From positions 1 to 37,993 of the forward strand of contig NZ_JASITA010000057.1 in NCBI RefSeq assembly GCF_030063415.1: a stretch of DNA of 37,993 bases, in the 5' to 3' direction. The notes under the pieces were generated by a model that was given only the letters and a program-made list of their open reading frames with translations, had not been told where the DNA came from and searched no databases. A program made the position numbers and the translations under genes. Within the stretch, counting starts at the first letter, position 1. Each line of letters starts with the position of its first letter. Positions 34,703 to 37,993 of the stretch are shown in pieces. This DNA comes from Streptomyces sp. H27-C3. GTDB lineage: Bacteria > Actinomycetota > Actinomycetes > Streptomycetales > Streptomycetaceae.

Positions 34703-36199
34703 ATGCCCGATACCGGGATTAATTCCAATGTCCCCAGTTCCACAGACGTATTGATCGTCGGGGCGGGCCCCACCGGCCTGGCGCTCGCCGCAGCCCTGCA
34801 AGTCCAGGGTGTGGATCACGTGATCATCGACCGTGCGGCGAGCAATGCCGTGCACTCCAGGGCCGCCGCGGTCCATGCCAGGACGCTGGAGTCACTCGCA
34901 ACGATCGGTGCCGCCGGCCCCCTGGTGGACCGGGGCCGTCCCGGCCGGTCGTTCACCGCCCGGGACGGCGAGCGCCAGGTCATCACCACGCCGTTCAACG
35001 AGCTGGACACCCCCTACCCCTTCGTCCTGGCTGTGCCACAGCAGACGACCGAGGAAGTGCTGGAGGAACGGCTCGGGGAGCTCGGTGGCAGGGTGTATCG
35101 CCGCCACACCCTGCTCGGTCTCGACGAGCTGTTTCCCGGCATGAGCGCACTGGTGAGCGATGACGTGACGGGCGAGGTCCGGGCGATCCAGGCCCGCTAC
35201 GTGGTGGGCTGCGACGGCCTGCACAGCACGGTGCGCAAGCAGATGGACATCCCCTTTCCCGGGCATGCCCGGCCCCACAACTTCGCCCTCATCGAGTTCA
35301 CCATGGAATGGGACGGCCCCGAGGGAGAGATCACCTTCTTCTTCTCCCCGGCAGGCCTGCTGGCGGTCTCTCATCTGCAGGGCGAGACCTACCGCATCGT
35401 CGCGCTGGTGGACGACGACACCCCCACACCGGATGCGGCCGCTGTCCAGCATCTGCTGGACACCCGCGGGCCCAGTGCCGCAGGCGCCAAGGTCAAGGAC
35501 ATCTCCACGGCCTCTACCTGGCGTGTGCTGCACCGACTCGCAGACAGTTTCGACAAGGACTCGGTCTTCCTGGTGGGCGACGCAGCCCACGTGCACAGCC
35601 CAGTGGGCGCACAGGGGATGAACACCGGTCTGCAGGACGCCTTCAACCTGGCGTGGAAGCTGTCCGCCGTCATCAAGGGCACCGCCGCACCGGAGCTGCT
35701 GAACACCTACACCTCCGAGCGTCGGCCCATGGCACAAGCCCTCCTGGCTTTCGCAGCGCAGCTCCATGACATCTCCACCATGAACAACCCTGAGAGCATC
35801 CAGCTGCGCAATGACGTCCTGACCGCCGCAGGCCGTATCCCGCAGGTGCGCACGTGGCTGGCCAGCCGGCTCGCCCAGCTGTCGGTGACCTACGGCGGCT
35901 CCGGCAGCTCCGGCGGGCCGGGGCCTGCGACCGGTGACCGTATGCCTCCCCGCCCCGGGATGGCGGAAGGCATCGGGTGGTCGCTGGTCCTGCCCGCGGG
36001 CGCGGACGCTGTGGCGGTCAAGGAAGCGGCGCAGTCCTCACGCATCCCGATCGCGGTCACCGAGGACGAGCAGCTGCCGCACGCCGTGCTCGTACGCCCC
36101 GACGGTCATGTCGCCCTCACCGCTCCCGCCGACCAGGCCGCAGAGCTGCCCAGTCGGCTCACGAAATGGCTCAACCATGCCTGGCCCGCTTCCCACTGA
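34703..36199 (+). CDS. FAD-dependent aromatic-type monooxygenase (class A)
   Basis: A 498-residue flavoprotein monooxygenase of the PHBH/RdmE type that uses NAD(P)H to insert oxygen into a substrate, often an aromatic ring. It shows the FAD Rossmann loop DVLIVGAGPTGLALAAAL, the DG motif YVVGCDGLHSTVRK and the GD motif VGDAAHVHSPVGAQGMNTGL. A short C-terminal thioredoxin-like region ends the chain. The ATG 34703 is used since ggag lies 8 bases upstream; a GTG three codons before is less likely. It is the first gene of a three-gene unit with VOC (32 bases on) and aldo-keto reductase, probably driven by the LysR regulator. Confidence 0.92.
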   Translation: MPDTGINSNVPSSTDVLIVGAGPTGLALAAALQVQGVDHVIIDRAASNAVHSRAAAVHARTLESLATIGAAGPLVDRGRPGRSFTARDGERQVITTPFNELDTPYPFVLAVPQQTTEEVLEERLGELGGRVYRRHTLLGLDELFPGMSALVSDDVTGEVRAIQARYVVGCDGLHSTVRKQMDIPFPGHARPHNFALIEFTMEWDGPEGEITFFFSPAGLLAVSHLQGETYRIVALVDDDTPTPDAAAVQHLLDTRGPSAAGAKVKDISTASTWRVLHRLADSFDKDSVFLVGDAAHVHSPVGAQGMNTGLQDAFNLAWKLSAVIKGTAAPELLNTYTSERRPMAQALLAFAAQLHDISTMNNPESIQLRNDVLTAAGRIPQVRTWLASRLAQLSVTYGGSGSSGGPGPATGDRMPPRPGMAEGIGWSLVLPAGADAVAVKEAAQSSRIPIAVTEDEQLPHAVLVRPDGHVALTAPADQAAELPSRLTKWLNHAWPASH

Positions 36200-36231
36200 C
36201 CTGTTCCTCACCCACCAAGACGGAGATCCGC

Positions 36232-36720
36232 ATGCCTGAGAACTACACCCGCCCTGTCGGCGCCGCCACGCTGATGCATGTCGCCCTGGTGTGTAAGGAC
36301 ATCGACGCGTCGCTCCGCTTCTACCGCGAAGGCCTGGGCTTCTCGCGTACGTACGAGTGGTCCGAGTCCGCTGTGGTCCCCACGTGCCCCCATCAGCTCA
36401 TCTTCAAGGGCCGGGCGCTGTACATCGAGCTCAACGGCGACACCTACATCGAGCTGTTCGAGGGCGGCCGCGACGACGTGGACTCCTCGGCGGGCCCCAT
36501 TCAGCACATCGCCCTCATCGTTCCTGACGTCGAGGAGGCTTACCGCAACTGCCTGGCCGCCGGCGGTCAGGCTTTCACCATCGACGGCTGGCCGGGCGAC
36601 CCGACGACGGTCGAACTCAACGGCGATCCCGCTGTCCAGCTTCGTGTGGCCTTCGTCAAGGGACCGGCCGGTGAGCTGATCGAGCTCTATGAGCAGCACG
36701 GACCCCTCGTCGCCCGCTGA
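36232..36720 (+). CDS. VOC (glyoxalase/dioxygenase fold) protein
   Basis: A 162-residue vicinal oxygen chelate protein with two beta-alpha-beta-beta-beta repeats. His in MHVALVCKDIDASLRFYREG, His/Glu candidates in QHIALIVPDVEEAY and Glu in ELIELYEQHG are the likely metal ligands. Such proteins are glyoxalase I, extradiol dioxygenases, epimerases or resistance proteins, and the size fits the glyoxalase I group. The ATG 36232 has cggag 6 bases upstream. It sits between the monooxygenase and an aldo-keto reductase, so oxidative cleavage or isomerisation of the monooxygenase product is plausible. Confidence 0.87.
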   Translation: MPENYTRPVGAATLMHVALVCKDIDASLRFYREGLGFSRTYEWSESAVVPTCPHQLIFKGRALYIELNGDTYIELFEGGRDDVDSSAGPIQHIALIVPDVEEAYRNCLAAGGQAFTIDGWPGDPTTVELNGDPAVQLRVAFVKGPAGELIELYEQHGPLVAR

Positions 36721-36766
36721 GCCCGGCTCACACCTCTCGCCCCTCACCCCACGCACTGGAGGATTC

Positions 36767-37828
36767 ATGCGGTACACCGTGCTCGGCAAGACAGGCCTTC
36801 GGGTCTCCGAGCTCGCCCTGGGAACGGTCACCTTCGGAGAGGACTGGGGGTGGGGGGCGCCGAAGGAGACCAGCGCCCGCATCCTCGACTGCTATGCCGA
36901 GGCGGGTGGCAACCTCATCGACACTGCGGACCACTACACCGGCGGGACGTCCGAGAAGATCCTCGGTGAGCTCCTCAAGGGCCGTCGTGACAAGTTCGTG
37001 CTGACTACGAAGTACACACTGCAGACCGACCCGGATGACATCAACTCGGCGGGAAACCACAGAAAGAACCTCGTCAGCTCCATCGAAGCGAGTCTGCGGC
37101 GGCTACAGACCGACTACATCGACCTGCTGTGGGTCCATGCCCATGACACGCTCACCCCGGTCCCCGAGATCATGCGCACCCTGGACGACCAGGTGCGGGC
37201 CGGGAAGATCCACTATGTGGGGATCGCGAACTGGCCGGCGTGGGAGGTGGCGCAGGCCAACACGCTGGCTGAGCTGCGCGGCTGGTCGCCGTTCTCCGCG
37301 CTCCAGATCCGCTACAACCTCCTCGAACGAGCTCCGGAGAGGGAGCTTCTGCCCATGGCGCGGCAGTTCGACCTTCCGGTTCTCGCCTGGGGCGCCCTGG
37401 CGGAAGGGCTGCTGACCGGCAAGTACCTCACCGGCGGCACAGGTCGCCTCACCGTGGCCCCGCGGGACCACAACAGCGCACCGGGCACCGAGACCCTGGT
37501 CCGCGAAGTGGCTGCCATCGCACAGGAGGGCGGCTGGACAGCTGCCCAGGTAGCCCTCGCCTGGCTGCGTAGTCGGCCCGGTGTCATCATCCCGATCCTG
37601 GGCGCGACAAAGGTGGGACAGATCAAGGACACGCTCGGGTCTGTGGACATCGTGCTCAGCGACGAGCACTTCGCGCGGCTCGACATGGTGAGCCGGGTCC
37701 AGCTCGGCTACCCGCACGACTTGATGCGTGACCCCGTCACGCTCCAGGACATGTACGGCGCCAATTGGCGGGACATCGAGGACCGTCGCACAACGGTCCG
37801 CCGGGGCGGAAGATTTCAAGTCCAGTGA
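36767..37828 (+). CDS. Aldo-keto reductase
   Basis: A 353-residue aldo-keto reductase of the group with a C-terminal extension. The tetrad is visible: Asp52 and Tyr57 in DTADHYTGG, Lys82 in LTTKYTLQ and His124 in LWVHAHD. The start is the ATG at 36767 directly after ggagga; earlier in-frame codons overlap the VOC gene. It belongs to a different subgroup from the reductase at 17237 (DTADHYTGG versus DTADAYG). It is the last complete gene of the window, ending 13 bases before the remains of an IS3-type transposase. Confidence 0.9.
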   Translation: MRYTVLGKTGLRVSELALGTVTFGEDWGWGAPKETSARILDCYAEAGGNLIDTADHYTGGTSEKILGELLKGRRDKFVLTTKYTLQTDPDDINSAGNHRKNLVSSIEASLRRLQTDYIDLLWVHAHDTLTPVPEIMRTLDDQVRAGKIHYVGIANWPAWEVAQANTLAELRGWSPFSALQIRYNLLERAPERELLPMARQFDLPVLAWGALAEGLLTGKYLTGGTGRLTVAPRDHNSAPGTETLVREVAAIAQEGGWTAAQVALAWLRSRPGVIIPILGATKVGQIKDTLGSVDIVLSDEHFARLDMVSRVQLGYPHDLMRDPVTLQDMYGANWRDIEDRRTTVRRGGRFQVQ

Positions 37829-37841
37829 GACGGTCGTGACG

Positions 37842-37993
37842 CTATGAGGTTTGTGGTGCGGGTTCGCGGCGCTTGGCCGGGTCGTTGATCCAGGCAGTCT
37901 GGGGTATCTCGGGTGGTCGGGGGCGGCGGCCGAAGCGTTCGGGGTGGCGGACGTAAGCCTCGGCGAGGGTGACGGCCCGCTGGTCGCGGACCT
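37842..37993 (-). CDS. IS3-type transposase, 3' end (cut by window edge)
   Basis: The minus strand reads VRDQRAVTLAEAYVRHPERF, then GRRPRPPEIPQTAWINDPAK before the stop at 37842. This matches the C-terminal end of IS3-type OrfB transposases (HPERFVR...P..WINPP). The remainder lies beyond the window, so intactness cannot be judged. It abuts the aldo-keto reductase gene, marking the right border of the block. Confidence 0.75.
   Translation of the reverse strand, partial: VRDQRAVTLAEAYVRHPERFGRRPRPPEIPQTAWINDPAKRREPAPQTS

Overview
The window reads as high-GC actinobacterial chromosome, most likely Streptomyces or a close relative. This rests on strong G/C at third codon positions, frequent GTG starts, GGAGG-type ribosome sites, actinobacterial IS256/IS5/IS30/IS3-type transposases, a mannose-1-phosphate guanylyltransferase fused to a phosphomannomutase-like domain in the actinomycete arrangement, and a GlgE/TreS/maltokinase operon. 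No rRNA, convincing tRNA, CRISPR array, phage structural gene or replication origin was seen.

Layout. (1) 1-1600: an IS256-type insertion sequence. (2) 1870-6465: a short-chain dehydrogenase-like gene, convergent with a run on the minus strand (muconolactone-isomerase-like gene, nucleotidyltransferase/phosphomannomutase fusion, XRE regulator). (3) 6869-11095: an MFS exporter, an acyltransferase-3 membrane protein and an NTF2-like/quinone-oxidoreductase fusion, followed by a hairpin-rich tail. (4) 11293-13090: an intact IS5-type element beside two truncated transposase remnants. (5) 13149-18617: two divergent transcription units. The minus-strand unit encodes an NTF2-ankyrin fusion, a tandem EthD protein, a quinone oxidoreductase and a tautomerase-NTF2 fusion. 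The plus-strand unit encodes an aldo-keto reductase and a free NTF2-like protein. Both end in strong hairpins. (6) 18693-20009: a membrane-anchored metallophosphoesterase. (7) 19995-33042: a large divergent pair, with glgE-treS-maltokinase on the minus strand and DJ-1/ThDP lyase/NTF2/DJ-1/AGE-type epimerase/glgX on the plus strand. (8) 33052-37828: a STAS protein, a LysR regulator, an FAD monooxygenase, a VOC protein and a second aldo-keto reductase. (9) The right edge carries the 3' end of an IS3-type transposase.

How the genes may work together. GlgE, TreS, maltokinase and GlgX form a recognisable alpha-glucan/trehalose cycle: trehalose to maltose, maltose to maltose-1-phosphate, extension to glucan, and debranching. 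They share a divergent promoter region with carbonyl-handling enzymes (a benzoylformate-decarboxylase-like ThDP enzyme, two DJ-1/PfpI proteins, an AGE-type epimerase). Around them lie many small alpha+beta-barrel or cone-fold enzymes of the kind that tailor polyketides or degrade aromatics and lactones (five NTF2-like domains in four architectures, tautomerase, EthD, VOC, muconolactone-isomerase-like), plus redox enzymes and an exporter. No PKS, NRPS, terpene cyclase or glycosyltransferase scaffold enzyme is visible. My inference is an unrecognised small-molecule or reactive-carbonyl pathway drawing on, or co-regulated with, alpha-glucan metabolism. The product or substrate cannot be named from sequence alone.
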